Assembly: GCF_004358185.1 (NCBI RefSeq)
Contig: NZ_SMUV01000062.1
Span: 1 to 64,000 of the forward strand
DNA length: 64,000 nt
Origin: Antarcticimicrobium luteum
GTDB lineage: Bacteria > Pseudomonadota > Alphaproteobacteria > Rhodobacterales > Rhodobacteraceae
Direction of reading: 5' to 3'
Shown: positions 18,142-26,106 of the stretch, piece by piece
Position numbering within the stretch: position 1 is the first letter of the stretch
How the letters are laid out: the number at the start of each line of letters is the position of its first letter
The notes under the pieces: generated by a model
The model's input: the letters and a program-made list of their open reading frames with translations, nothing else
Told to the model about the DNA's origin: nothing
Database searches by the model: none
Made by a program: the position numbers and the translations under genes

Positions 18142-19068
18142 ATGGAATTCGGACCTTATCTGATGCTCGCCTCGCTCGAGGGCGCGGTGACCGCCGCCGT
18201 CCTTGCGCTGACCGCCATCGGGCTGAGCCTGGTGTTCGGCGTGATGCGGGTGGTCAATGTCGCCCATGGCGAGTTCTTCATGCTGGGCGCGGTGCTGGCC
18301 TGGTGGGTGGCCAGCCATGTGGGCGGGCCGCCGGCCGTGGGCTTTGTCGCCGCGCTGGTGATCGCGCCCCTGGCGGTGGGCGCGCTGGCGGCGCTGGCCG
18401 ACATGACGGTGCTGAAACGGGTGGCGTATGACCCGGAGCGGACCATCGTGGCCACCATCGGCATTCTCTATATCCTGCAACAGGTCACGCTGATGACCTA
18501 TGGCCCCGAGGCGCGCCCGGTCGAGGCGCCGTTCAACACCCGCCTGGCGCTGCCGTGGGTCGAATGGGGCGAAGGCGGCATTCAGCTTTACTGGCCCTGG
18601 GGCCTGAGCACGACGAGTTACAAGCTGTTCGTGATCGGCGCGGCGGCGGCGGTGCTGGTCGGTGTCTGGCTGCTGATGGCGCGGACGCGGATCGGCCTGT
18701 TGATGCGCGCCACCCAGCTTGACCGCGAGATGGCGCTGGCCTTTGGCATCCCGGTGGAGCGGGTCTATGCCATGGTGTTCGGCATCGGCGGGGCGCTGGC
18801 GGCGCTGGGCGCGGTGCTGATCGTGCCGATCCAGCAGGCGCATTACCTGATGGGGGGCGATCCGCTGCTGTTGTCGTTCATCGTGGTGATCATCGGCGGC
18901 CTGGGCAGCCTGCCGGGCACGGTGGCCGCCGCCGTGCTGATCGGGCTCAGCGACGGCATCATCTCGGTGTTTTTCTCGCCGACGCTGGCCAAGATCCTGG
19001 CGACGCTGCTGGTGGCGCTGGTGCTGGTGTTCCGGCCGCAGGGCCTGTTCGGTACGGGGGCGAAATGA
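18142..19068 (+). CDS. Branched-chain amino acid-type ABC permease (LivH family)
   Basis: This 308-residue protein has about eight membrane spans and the LivH-type motifs TAIGLSLVFGVMRVVNVAHG near residue 25 and FIVVIIGGLGSLPGTVAAA near the end, which includes the coupling-helix region. It pairs with the LivM-type subunit to form the translocation channel. Its stop overlaps the next start by 4 nt. Confidence 0.93.
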   Translation: MEFGPYLMLASLEGAVTAAVLALTAIGLSLVFGVMRVVNVAHGEFFMLGAVLAWWVASHVGGPPAVGFVAALVIAPLAVGALAALADMTVLKRVAYDPERTIVATIGILYILQQVTLMTYGPEARPVEAPFNTRLALPWVEWGEGGIQLYWPWGLSTTSYKLFVIGAAAAVLVGVWLLMARTRIGLLMRATQLDREMALAFGIPVERVYAMVFGIGGALAALGAVLIVPIQQAHYLMGGDPLLLSFIVVIIGGLGSLPGTVAAAVLIGLSDGIISVFFSPTLAKILATLLVALVLVFRPQGLFGTGAK

Positions 19069-20009
19069 GCGACGGGAGCAAGACGCTGGCCCTGCATGGC
19101 GGGCTGCTGGTGCTGCTGTTCGCGCTGCAATTCGTGTTGCCGGCCTATCACCACGGCAATCTGGCGCGGATCATGGTGCTGGCGAGCTTCGCGGTCGGCT
19201 ACAACGTGATGTTCGGCTATACCGGGCTGCTCAGCCTTGGCCATGCGCTGTTCTTTGCCGCAGGCATGTACGGCATGGGGCTGGCGGTGCAGCACGGCGG
19301 CGCGGCGCCGGTGCCGGGGCTGCTGGCGGGGATCGCCGCAGCGGTGGCGGTTTCGGCGGCGCTGGGCCTGCTGGCACTGCGCACCAGCGGCGTTGCGTTC
19401 ATGATCGTGACGCTGATGTTCGCGCAGGCGGGCTATCTGACCGTCCTCTATTTCGGCGCATACACCCGCGGCGACGAGGGGTTCGTGCTGCAGCAGGCGC
19501 AGCGGGTGCTGTGGGGAATCGACCTGACCCAGCCCGACACGCGCTATTTCGCGGCGCTGACGCTGTTCGCGGTCTGTGTGCTCACGACGCTAGCTCTGGT
19601 GCGCGCGCCTTTTGGCCGGGTGCTGATCGCGATCCGCGAGAACGAGGAGCGGGCGCGCATGCTGGGCTATGACGTGTTCCGCTACAAGCTGGCGGCGGTG
19701 GTGATCTCGGGCACGATCTCGGGGCTGGCCGGCGCCGTTTATGGGCTGTTGTTCGGCTATGTGGGGGCGACGTTCGCATCGGTGCAATATTCGATCTTTC
19801 CGCTCTTGTGGGTGCTGCTCGGGGGGGCGGGCACGGTACTGGGTCCGTTCATCGGCACGCTGTTCATGTTCTATCTGATCGACCTCTCCAGCGCGGTGAC
19901 CAGCGCCTATATGCTGGTCGCGGGCGTGGCGCTGGTGCTGCTGACGCTGTTCGCGCCGCAGGGACTGGTGGGCGAGATCCGCGATCGCATCTGGCGGTGG
20001 CTGCCATGA
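19065..20009 (+). CDS. Branched-chain amino acid-type ABC permease (LivM family)
   Basis: This 314-residue permease has LivM signatures GYNVMFGYTGLLSLGHALFF and IRENEERARMLGYDVFRYK, the latter the conserved cytoplasmic loop, followed by PLLWVLLGGAGTVLGPFIGT. It forms the heterodimeric channel with the preceding LivH-type protein. It overlaps both neighbours by 4 nt, so the subunits are translationally coupled. Confidence 0.93.
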   Translation: MSDGSKTLALHGGLLVLLFALQFVLPAYHHGNLARIMVLASFAVGYNVMFGYTGLLSLGHALFFAAGMYGMGLAVQHGGAAPVPGLLAGIAAAVAVSAALGLLALRTSGVAFMIVTLMFAQAGYLTVLYFGAYTRGDEGFVLQQAQRVLWGIDLTQPDTRYFAALTLFAVCVLTTLALVRAPFGRVLIAIRENEERARMLGYDVFRYKLAAVVISGTISGLAGAVYGLLFGYVGATFASVQYSIFPLLWVLLGGAGTVLGPFIGTLFMFYLIDLSSAVTSAYMLVAGVALVLLTLFAPQGLVGEIRDRIWRWLP

Positions 20010-20716
20010 CGCTGTTGTCGACGCGCGGCCTCAGCAAAAGTTTCGCCGGGCTGCGGGCGGTGCATGAGGTGGATTTCGACCTGCCCGAGGGCGAGGTGCG
20101 GGCGCTGATCGGGCCGAACGGGGCGGGCAAGACAACCTTTGTCGGGCTGCTCTGCGGGCGGATCGCGCCGAGCTCGGGGCAGGTGTTCTTCGACGGGCGC
20201 GAGATTTCCCACCTGCCGGCGCATCGGCGGATCGGGCTGGGCATGGCCTATACGTTCCAGATCACCTCGGTCTTCGCCCGTTTGAGCCTGTTCGAGAACG
20301 TGGCGCTGGCGGCGCGGCGGCGGCTGCACGGGGCCGCGGCGGTGGAAGCCGAGGTGATGAGCGCGCTGGCCAAGGTCGGGCTGACCGAGGCGCCGGAGCG
20401 GGCGGCGGGCGATCTGAGCTATGGTCACCAGCGGCTGTTGGAGATCGCCATGGGGCTGGTGCAGGCGCCGCGTCTGCTGATCCTGGACGAGCCGACGCAA
20501 GGCCTGTCGGACGCCGAGATCGCGGGTTTCAAGGCGCTGGTGCGGGAGCTGTCGGCAACCACCACAATCCTGCTGATCGAGCATAACATGAGCGTGGTGA
20601 TGGAGGTCGCGGACCGGGTGACCGTGCTGAACTTCGGCGAGATTCTCGCCGAGGGCACACCGGCAGAGATGCACGCCAACGCTGATGTCCAGGCCGCCTA
20701 TCTGGGGACGGGCTGA
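20006..20716 (+). CDS. ABC transporter ATP-binding protein (LivG family)
   Basis: This 236-residue ATPase has Walker A GPNGAGKTT (about residues 38-46), signature LSYGHQRLLEIAMGL, Walker B LLILDEPTQGL and the switch histidine in LLIEHNM. The signature reads LSYGH rather than LSGGQ, which is usual for LivG/UrtD proteins. ATG 20006 overlaps the permease stop by 4 nt; the open frame upstream is not homologous. Confidence 0.94.
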   Translation: MTLLSTRGLSKSFAGLRAVHEVDFDLPEGEVRALIGPNGAGKTTFVGLLCGRIAPSSGQVFFDGREISHLPAHRRIGLGMAYTFQITSVFARLSLFENVALAARRRLHGAAAVEAEVMSALAKVGLTEAPERAAGDLSYGHQRLLEIAMGLVQAPRLLILDEPTQGLSDAEIAGFKALVRELSATTTILLIEHNMSVVMEVADRVTVLNFGEILAEGTPAEMHANADVQAAYLGTG

Positions 20717-21411
20717 TGCTGGAGCTGGACAAGATCAACGCGGGCTATGGCCGGGCGCAGATCCTGCGGGATCTGTCGCTGAGTGTGGCGCCCGGCGAAA
20801 TCCTGTGCCTGCTGGGCCGCAACGGCGCCGGCAAGACCACCACGATGAAGGCGATCATGGGGCTGTTGCCGCTGATGTCGGGCGCGGTGCGGCTGGAGGG
20901 GCGCGAGATCAGCAAGCTGCCGGCGCATAAGGTGGCCGGGTGCGGCATCGGCTATATCCCGCAGGGGCGGCGGCTGTTCGGCGAGCTGACCGTGGCGCAG
21001 AACCTGGAGATCGGGCTGCGGGCGGGGGGATCGGGCCGCGAGGTGTTGGAGGACGCGCTGGACCTGTTCCCGCGCCTGCGCGAACGGATGCACCAGCGGG
21101 CGCAGACCCTGTCGGGCGGGGAGCAGCAGATGCTGGCGACCGCCCGGGCGCTGTGCGTGCGGCCGCGTATCCTGCTGCTGGACGAGCCGACCGAGGGGCT
21201 GCAACCCTCGATGATCGCGGCGATCCGCGACGTGATCGGGGTGATGCGCGATCGCGGGGTCGGCATCCTGCTGGTGGAGCAGCGGATCGACGCGGTGCTG
21301 TCGGTGGCCGACCGGGTGGCCTTCATCGAGAACGGCCGCAACCTGGAAACCCTGGAGGCCGAGGCGCTGCGCCGCGATCACCGCCTGATCGAGACCCATC
21401 TGGGGGTCTGA
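20716..21411 (+). CDS. ABC transporter ATP-binding protein (LivF family)
   Basis: This 231-residue ATPase has Walker A GRNGAGKTT, signature LSGGEQQMLATARAL, Walker B ILLLDEPTEGL and IPQGRRLFGELTVAQNL, typical of LivF/UrtE. It is the last gene of the importer, starting in the TGATG overlap with the LivG-type gene. No clear terminator follows; the next 200 nt carry an AT-rich regulatory-looking region. Confidence 0.94.
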   Translation: MLELDKINAGYGRAQILRDLSLSVAPGEILCLLGRNGAGKTTTMKAIMGLLPLMSGAVRLEGREISKLPAHKVAGCGIGYIPQGRRLFGELTVAQNLEIGLRAGGSGREVLEDALDLFPRLRERMHQRAQTLSGGEQQMLATARALCVRPRILLLDEPTEGLQPSMIAAIRDVIGVMRDRGVGILLVEQRIDAVLSVADRVAFIENGRNLETLEAEALRRDHRLIETHLGV

Positions 21412-21480
21412 GCGGGCCGCTGCGGCCCCGCCGCGCATTCTGCGACAATAGAAAGCAGCGCCGCACAGGGATCTTGAACG

Positions 21481-21500
21481 AATTAAGTATTTTGAATATG
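21481..21500 (+). promoter_or_regulatory. AT-rich palindromic region upstream of the sulfide reductase gene
   Basis: An unusually AT-rich island (21478-21500) in GC-rich surroundings contains the inverted repeat TATT (21488-21491) TTG AATA (21495-21498). Sulfide-responsive ArsR-type repressors (BigR/SqrR) are known to bind AT-rich palindromes before sqr genes, so this could be such a site or simply the promoter. It does not match the published SqrR spacing. Confidence 0.35.
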
Positions 21501-21615
21501 TCTGTGCGGTCAGAGGTGCCGTCGCGGACATGCCGGGCGGGCTATTGGGGAACAGCCGGGTCGTGTGCGGGGGATTGTCCGCTGACGAATGATCGGCCCA
21601 GTGAGGAGAGATTTC

Positions 21616-23295
21616 ATGGAAATCAAGAAGATCACCGAGGGTCTCTCGGTCAGCCCGCAGATCACCACGGCGGATCTGCCCGCCCTCAAGGCGGCCGGGT
21701 TCCGGGCCATCATCTGCAACCGCCCCGATGCCGAGGCGGCCGACCAGCCCGGTCATGAAGAGATTCGCGATGCCGCCGCCGCCGAGGGCCTGGAGTTCCG
21801 GTTTCTGCCGGTCACGCCGGGGATCGTGACCGACGAGACCGCTGCGGGTTTCGGCGCGGCGCTGACCGAGCTGCCCGGCCCGGTGCTGGCCTATTGCCGG
21901 ACCGGCACCCGCTCGACCACGCTGTGGTCGCTGAGCGAGGCACCACGGCGGCCGCTGCCCGAAATCCTCGCCCTGGCCAAGCTGGCGGGTTACGACATGA
22001 ACGGCGTGGCGCGCCGCATCGCCAATGGCGGCAAGACGCCCACCGATACCGGAGATGCCAAGTTCGACGTGGTCATCGTCGGTGCCGGCGCCGGGGGCAT
22101 CTCGGTCGCTTCGAGCCTCAAATCGCGCAAGCCGGGTCTGGACATCGCCCTGATCGACCCGGCGGACATCCATTATTACCAGCCGGGCTGGACCATGGTG
22201 GGCGGCGGCGTGTTCGAGCCGGAAGAGACGGCCAAGACCATGGGAAGCCTGATCCCCAAGGGCGTGCATTGGATCAAGTCCGCCGTCGCGGCCTTTGAGC
22301 CCAAGGACAACGCCGTTGTGCTCGACGGCTGCCGGGTGGTGAAATACGACCGGCTGATCGTCTGCCCGGGGCTGAAGCTCGACTGGGCCGCCGTCGAAGG
22401 GCTGGAGGAGACGCTGGGCCGCAACGGCGTGACCTCGAACTATCGCTACGATCTTGCGCCCTATACCTGGGAGCTTGTGAAGGACCTCAAGGAAGGGCGG
22501 GCGATCTTTACCCAGCCGCCGATGCCGATCAAATGCGCCGGCGCGCCGCAGAAGGCGATGTACCTGTCCGGCGATGCCTGGACCCGACGCGGGGTGATCA
22601 AGGATATCGACATCCACTTTGCCAATGCCGGCGGTGTGCTGTTCGGGGTCAAGGATTACGTCCCCGCGCTGGAGCAATACATCGAGAAATACGGCGCGCA
22701 GCTCGACTTCTTCCACAACCTGATCGCGGTGGACGGGCCGGCGAAAAAGGCGACCTTCCGGGTCGCCAAGCCCGATGCGGAGCCCACCACGGTGGAGATG
22801 GAGTTCGACATGATGCATGTCTGTCCGCCGCAGGTGGCGCCGGATTTCATCCGCGTCTCGCCGCTGGCCGATGCGGCCGGCTGGGTCGATGTGGATCAGG
22901 CGACGCTGCGCCACAAAACCTATGACAACATCTGGAGCCTGGGCGATGTGATGAATGCGCCGAACGCCAAGACGGCGGCGGCGGCGCGCATTCAGGCCCC
23001 GGTGGTGGCCGAGAACGTGGCGGCCGACATCGACGGCAAATCGCCGGTGGCGCAATACGACGGCTACGGCTCCTGCCCGCTGACGGTGGAGCGGGGCAAG
23101 ATCGTGCTGGCCGAGTTCGGCTATGGCGGGGCGCTGAAACCGTCGTTCCCGAAATGGGTGATCGACGGCACCAAACCCTCGCGCGCGGCCTGGCTGCTGA
23201 AGGAAAAGATGCTGCCGCCGATCTATTGGAAGGCGATGCTGCGCGGCAAGGAATGGATGGCCCGGCCGGAGAAGATCACCGCAAGCGGGCAATAA
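21616..23295 (+). CDS. DUF442 sulfurtransferase-like domain fused to type II sulfide:quinone oxidoreductase
   Basis: This 559-residue protein has two domains. Residues 1 to about 115 are a DUF442/TIGR01244 domain with the catalytic loop AYCRTGTRS (Cys94), a rhodanese/phosphatase-like loop. Residues from about 150 to the end are an FAD enzyme beginning [15 protein letters not shown]. It has the two redox cysteines in [10 protein letters not shown] (Cys307) and GSCPLTVE (Cys487) that mark type II, human-SQOR-like sulfide:quinone reductases. It should oxidise sulfide at the membrane face, pass electrons to quinone and hand sulfane sulfur to an acceptor, perhaps the fused domain. ATG 21616 follows GAGGAGAG. 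The fusion is known in databases but its reaction sequence is not established. Confidence 0.88.
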   Translation: MEIKKITEGLSVSPQITTADLPALKAAGFRAIICNRPDAEAADQPGHEEIRDAAAAEGLEFRFLPVTPGIVTDETAAGFGAALTELPGPVLAYCRTGTRSTTLWSLSEAPRRPLPEILALAKLAGYDMNGVARRIANGGKTPTDTGDAKFDVVIVGAGAGGISVASSLKSRKPGLDIALIDPADIHYYQPGWTMVGGGVFEPEETAKTMGSLIPKGVHWIKSAVAAFEPKDNAVVLDGCRVVKYDRLIVCPGLKLDWAAVEGLEETLGRNGVTSNYRYDLAPYTWELVKDLKEGRAIFTQPPMPIKCAGAPQKAMYLSGDAWTRRGVIKDIDIHFANAGGVLFGVKDYVPALEQYIEKYGAQLDFFHNLIAVDGPAKKATFRVAKPDAEPTTVEMEFDMMHVCPPQVAPDFIRVSPLADAAGWVDVDQATLRHKTYDNIWSLGDVMNAPNAKTAAAARIQAPVVAENVAADIDGKSPVAQYDGYGSCPLTVERGKIVLAEFGYGGALKPSFPKWVIDGTKPSRAAWLLKEKMLPPIYWKAMLRGKEWMARPEKITASGQ

Positions 23296-23323
23296 GGCGC
23301 AGCACAATACGGCGATGACACAG

Positions 23324-23352
23324 AGGCCGCTCCGGTTCGGGGCGGCCTTTTT
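23324..23352 (+). terminator. Intrinsic terminator after the sulfide reductase gene
   Basis: AGGCCGCTCC (23324-23333) pairs with GGGGCGGCCT (23339-23348, one G-U) around GGTTC, followed by TTTT. The roughly 300-nt gap 23296-23599 otherwise holds no credible gene; it contains the promoter region of the next cluster, with an AT-rich stretch at 23543-23570. Confidence 0.88.
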
Positions 23353-23599
23353 CGTTGCCGCCATCCCCGCTGTCGCGGGGATGGCGGGGGCGCGGGCCTT
23401 GGCCGGGAAGGGCACCGCGCCGCCGGGCTGGCAGGCCTCGGCTCCCATGCTCCCTCGCCGGTTGCGGCCGCTGCGCGCGGCGCCCTTTCCAAGCGGGGCG
23501 GCATTTGCCACACTCAGGGTGATTTTAAGGGCCGCGGTGATGTAAATTGAATTAACATCCCTTATGTCCACAACAGGATCGATTGTTCAGGAGTGTCCG

Positions 23600-24676
23600 A
23601 TGGCGGATTTCAATGCGCTGCTGCGCGAAAGCCAGGAACAGGTGGCCAAATCGCAGAGCGAGATCACCGCGATGACCGCGCGGATCGAGGCGGCGCGGAA
23701 CAGGATCGAGGCCGGCGAGGAGACCGGCATCGAAATCGAGACCGCGACGCTGGAGGACGTTCACACCCATACCGAGGTGATGAACGCCAATATCGCCGAA
23801 CTGATCATGGGGCTGGACGATGTGACCGCCGGGTTCTCGCGCGATTTCGAGGAGCTGCGGAACAAGACCGGCTGGGAAAGCTTTGTCGGCTTTTTCGCCA
23901 AGGACCGTTCGGAGGCGATGCGGCAAGAGCGGATGCGCAGCGCCAGCATTGACGACAAGCTGCAGGATCTGATCGCCAAGTCCGACGTGATCGTCAAGCT
24001 GTTGGAAGGGCAACTCAAGATGCTGGAGGAGCAGAAGCACAAGGTCGAGACCAATCTGACCGCGACGTTGGACGACCGCGAGGGGACGGTGGCGGCGCTG
24101 GAATCGGTGCGCGCCGAGATCCTCGGGATGGACCCGAAGATCATCGCGCTGGAAAACAAGATCTCGGTCGAAACCGACGCGGCGGCGCGGACCCGGCTGG
24201 AAACCGAACTGGCCGCGCTGAACACCCGTTATAATGCGCTGGTGCAGGACGAACAGGTGCAACTGGCCAAGAGCCAGACGCTGGAACGCTATATCGAGAA
24301 GGGCAAGACCTGGGTCGATTCGCTGCAGAATCAGGCGGCGACCCAGATGGTGCTGATCAACAAGCTGCAGACCGATACCAACCAGCGCGTGGTGCTCTAT
24401 GATGCGTTGTCGAAATCGCTGAAGACCGCGCAGCAGCAGGACATCGCCCACCGTATCAACGAGATCGGGGTGAAGACCGACCAGGAGGCGCAGACGGCGA
24501 TGGCCGCGATCGGCACCGCCACCAACCAGAAGATGGCCGACATGCTGGAGAAGCACGAGGAGCATATGGTCTTTGCCCGCGAGGTGCTGGCGGCCAAGGC
24601 CAAGGCGGACGAACGCTTTGCCCGTCGGTTCCAGGCGATTGTCGAGAAGCACGACAAGAACCTCTATGGCGGGTGA
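23600..24676 (+). CDS. Coiled-coil protein of unknown function, cluster gene 1
   Basis: This 358-residue protein is almost entirely helical and charged, with predicted coiled coils through about residues 10-50 and 100-260 (for example LLEGQLKMLEEQKHKVETNL) and no signal peptide or membrane span. The layout (long helices, a WESFVGFFAKDR segment, then LERYIEKGKTWVDSLQNQAA) is reminiscent of TelA-type toxic-anion-resistance proteins, but I see no diagnostic motif. ATG 23600 is supported by AGGAG at 23589-23593; an upstream ATG at 23564 lacks one. It begins the co-directional seven-gene cluster that includes an AAA ATPase and membrane proteins. Confidence 0.8.
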   Translation: MADFNALLRESQEQVAKSQSEITAMTARIEAARNRIEAGEETGIEIETATLEDVHTHTEVMNANIAELIMGLDDVTAGFSRDFEELRNKTGWESFVGFFAKDRSEAMRQERMRSASIDDKLQDLIAKSDVIVKLLEGQLKMLEEQKHKVETNLTATLDDREGTVAALESVRAEILGMDPKIIALENKISVETDAAARTRLETELAALNTRYNALVQDEQVQLAKSQTLERYIEKGKTWVDSLQNQAATQMVLINKLQTDTNQRVVLYDALSKSLKTAQQQDIAHRINEIGVKTDQEAQTAMAAIGTATNQKMADMLEKHEEHMVFAREVLAAKAKADERFARRFQAIVEKHDKNLYGG

Positions 24677-24848
24677 TTGGCGCGCCGGTGATGGGTGAGA
24701 TGAACCAGGCGACCCGCGTTCGATATACCGGCGGGTCAGGGATGCGCGCTCCCGCCGCCATCCCTGAACGGAGCGGGGGCGGAGCGGCCGACCTTCCGTC
24801 CGGTCGTTCGGCAATGTCGTCCTCCGGAAAAAACGGCGGGGAGAGCCA

Positions 24849-25976
24849 ATGACCGATGACGTGACCGAGTGGGATTTCCGGGGCCTGAGGGATACCTTCC
24901 TCAGCCGCCGCTATTTCCGCAAGTTCGAGACGATCACCGGCCACCTGGTTCAGGTCACAGGCGCAATGCGCGCCGAGGGCGCCCTGACCCGCCCCGAGGT
25001 CAAGGTGCTCAGCCGGTATTTGCTGGGGCTGACCTACAGCTTTCGCGCGCTTAGCATGAAGTACCTGATGATCGGGCGGGACACCGGGCCGGTTTTCGGC
25101 TCGATGCTGATGGACAAGCGCGACAGCGGGTTTCCGGTCGGGACCGAGTTGCTGGTGATGGCCAATGACGCCCAGCAGGCCGGGCGGCACCTGGGCAACA
25201 TGCCGAGTACCGAGCAGTACAAGGACGACATGATCCGCATGATCATCGGCGAGCGTGCGATTCCGACCCGGTTGCAATTCGCGCTGTCCCAGCGGCTGTA
25301 TTACGAGGAGCTGGCGCGCGGCGATCTGTTCTGGGTGCGCAACGATCCCGAATGCCAGTGGCTGGGCAACCCGGATGAGGACCGCCGCCGGTTCCTGCTG
25401 CACTGGGCGGTCTATGACAGCCAGGTCAACCTGCCGGTGGTCTATCTGATGGAACTGGAGGACACCGGCCGCATCGCCCTGCCCAAGGATGAGGCGCGCT
25501 GGCCGCGCGCCCAGGCGCATCTGATGGCGCAATCGCTGGACGCGCTGAAGCTGGTGACCATCGCCAGGGGGTTCGACGAGGACTTCGACGATCTGCACCC
25601 GAAGCGGCTGCGGCGCATCCACGTCGGCCCGATGTATTCGCACGCCTTCACCGAACAGACCGGTCCGCTGCGCGAGGTGCTCGAAGAGGCCCACGCGCCC
25701 GAGGGGCAGGACTGGGCGCTGGCCTGGACCGAGGAGGAGCTGGAAAGCGAACGCGCGGTCGAGGAGCGCTCCGGCTGGTTCAGCCGGGTGGAGCGGGAGG
25801 TCTTCGCGCTCGATCCGTTCGGCGGGCGCGGCGCCGAGACAGGGGCAACGCGCACCGCGCGCAGCCTGATCCTGCCGCAGCGGGTGTTTCAGGTGCTGGC
25901 GGAAAAGAATCCGCCCGGGTTTGAGGATGTGCGCAAATTCGTGGTCGGCCCGCAGGGGCAGGTGCTTCGGTACTAG
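24849..25976 (+). CDS. Soluble protein of unknown function, cluster gene 2
   Basis: This 375-residue protein is not recognised. It has no signal peptide or membrane span. The middle (about residues 95-200) is rich in Arg, Asp and Trp, for example LARGDLFWVRNDPECQWLG, and the C-terminus ends PQGQVLRY. GGGGAGAG precedes ATG 24849, a good Shine-Dalgarno. It lies 172 nt after the coiled-coil gene and 130 nt before the AAA gene; that second gap holds a dispersed inverted repeat. Its direction and neighbours suggest it belongs to the same system. Confidence 0.75.
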   Translation: MTDDVTEWDFRGLRDTFLSRRYFRKFETITGHLVQVTGAMRAEGALTRPEVKVLSRYLLGLTYSFRALSMKYLMIGRDTGPVFGSMLMDKRDSGFPVGTELLVMANDAQQAGRHLGNMPSTEQYKDDMIRMIIGERAIPTRLQFALSQRLYYEELARGDLFWVRNDPECQWLGNPDEDRRRFLLHWAVYDSQVNLPVVYLMELEDTGRIALPKDEARWPRAQAHLMAQSLDALKLVTIARGFDEDFDDLHPKRLRRIHVGPMYSHAFTEQTGPLREVLEEAHAPEGQDWALAWTEEELESERAVEERSGWFSRVEREVFALDPFGGRGAETGATRTARSLILPQRVFQVLAEKNPPGFEDVRKFVVGPQGQVLRY

Positions 25977-26012
25977 GCTTCACGCCTCCGGCGGGGCGGG
26001 ACGAGCGAAACG

Positions 26013-26035
26013 GAAACGCTTCGGTGGCGCGTTTC
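26013..26035. repeat. Dispersed inverted repeat GAAACGC-N9-GCGTTTC, copy 2
   Basis: GAAACGC (26013-26019) and GCGTTTC (26029-26035) flank TTCGGTGGC. The arms and spacing are identical to the copy at 5792-5814. Just upstream, CGCCTCCGGCGGG (25983-25995) is shared exactly with 38371-38383. Confidence 0.6.
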
Positions 26036-26106
26036 AGCGAGGAACGGGCGGAGCCCTGAAAGGGCTGGAAAATGACGTGGCCGGGTGAGAAACGGAAGAG
26101 CATGAG

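Noticed and set aside
23315-23545. Small 76-codon frame after the sulfide reductase gene
   Set aside because: It contains the terminator hairpin at 23324-23352 and has no Shine-Dalgarno; the peptide is low complexity.
20698-23571. A 957-codon open frame on the minus strand opposite livF and the sulfide reductase gene
   Set aside because: It is antisense to two genes with intact family motifs, its peptide is Arg/His/Gly-rich with no recognisable domain, and long antisense frames are expected in GC-rich DNA.
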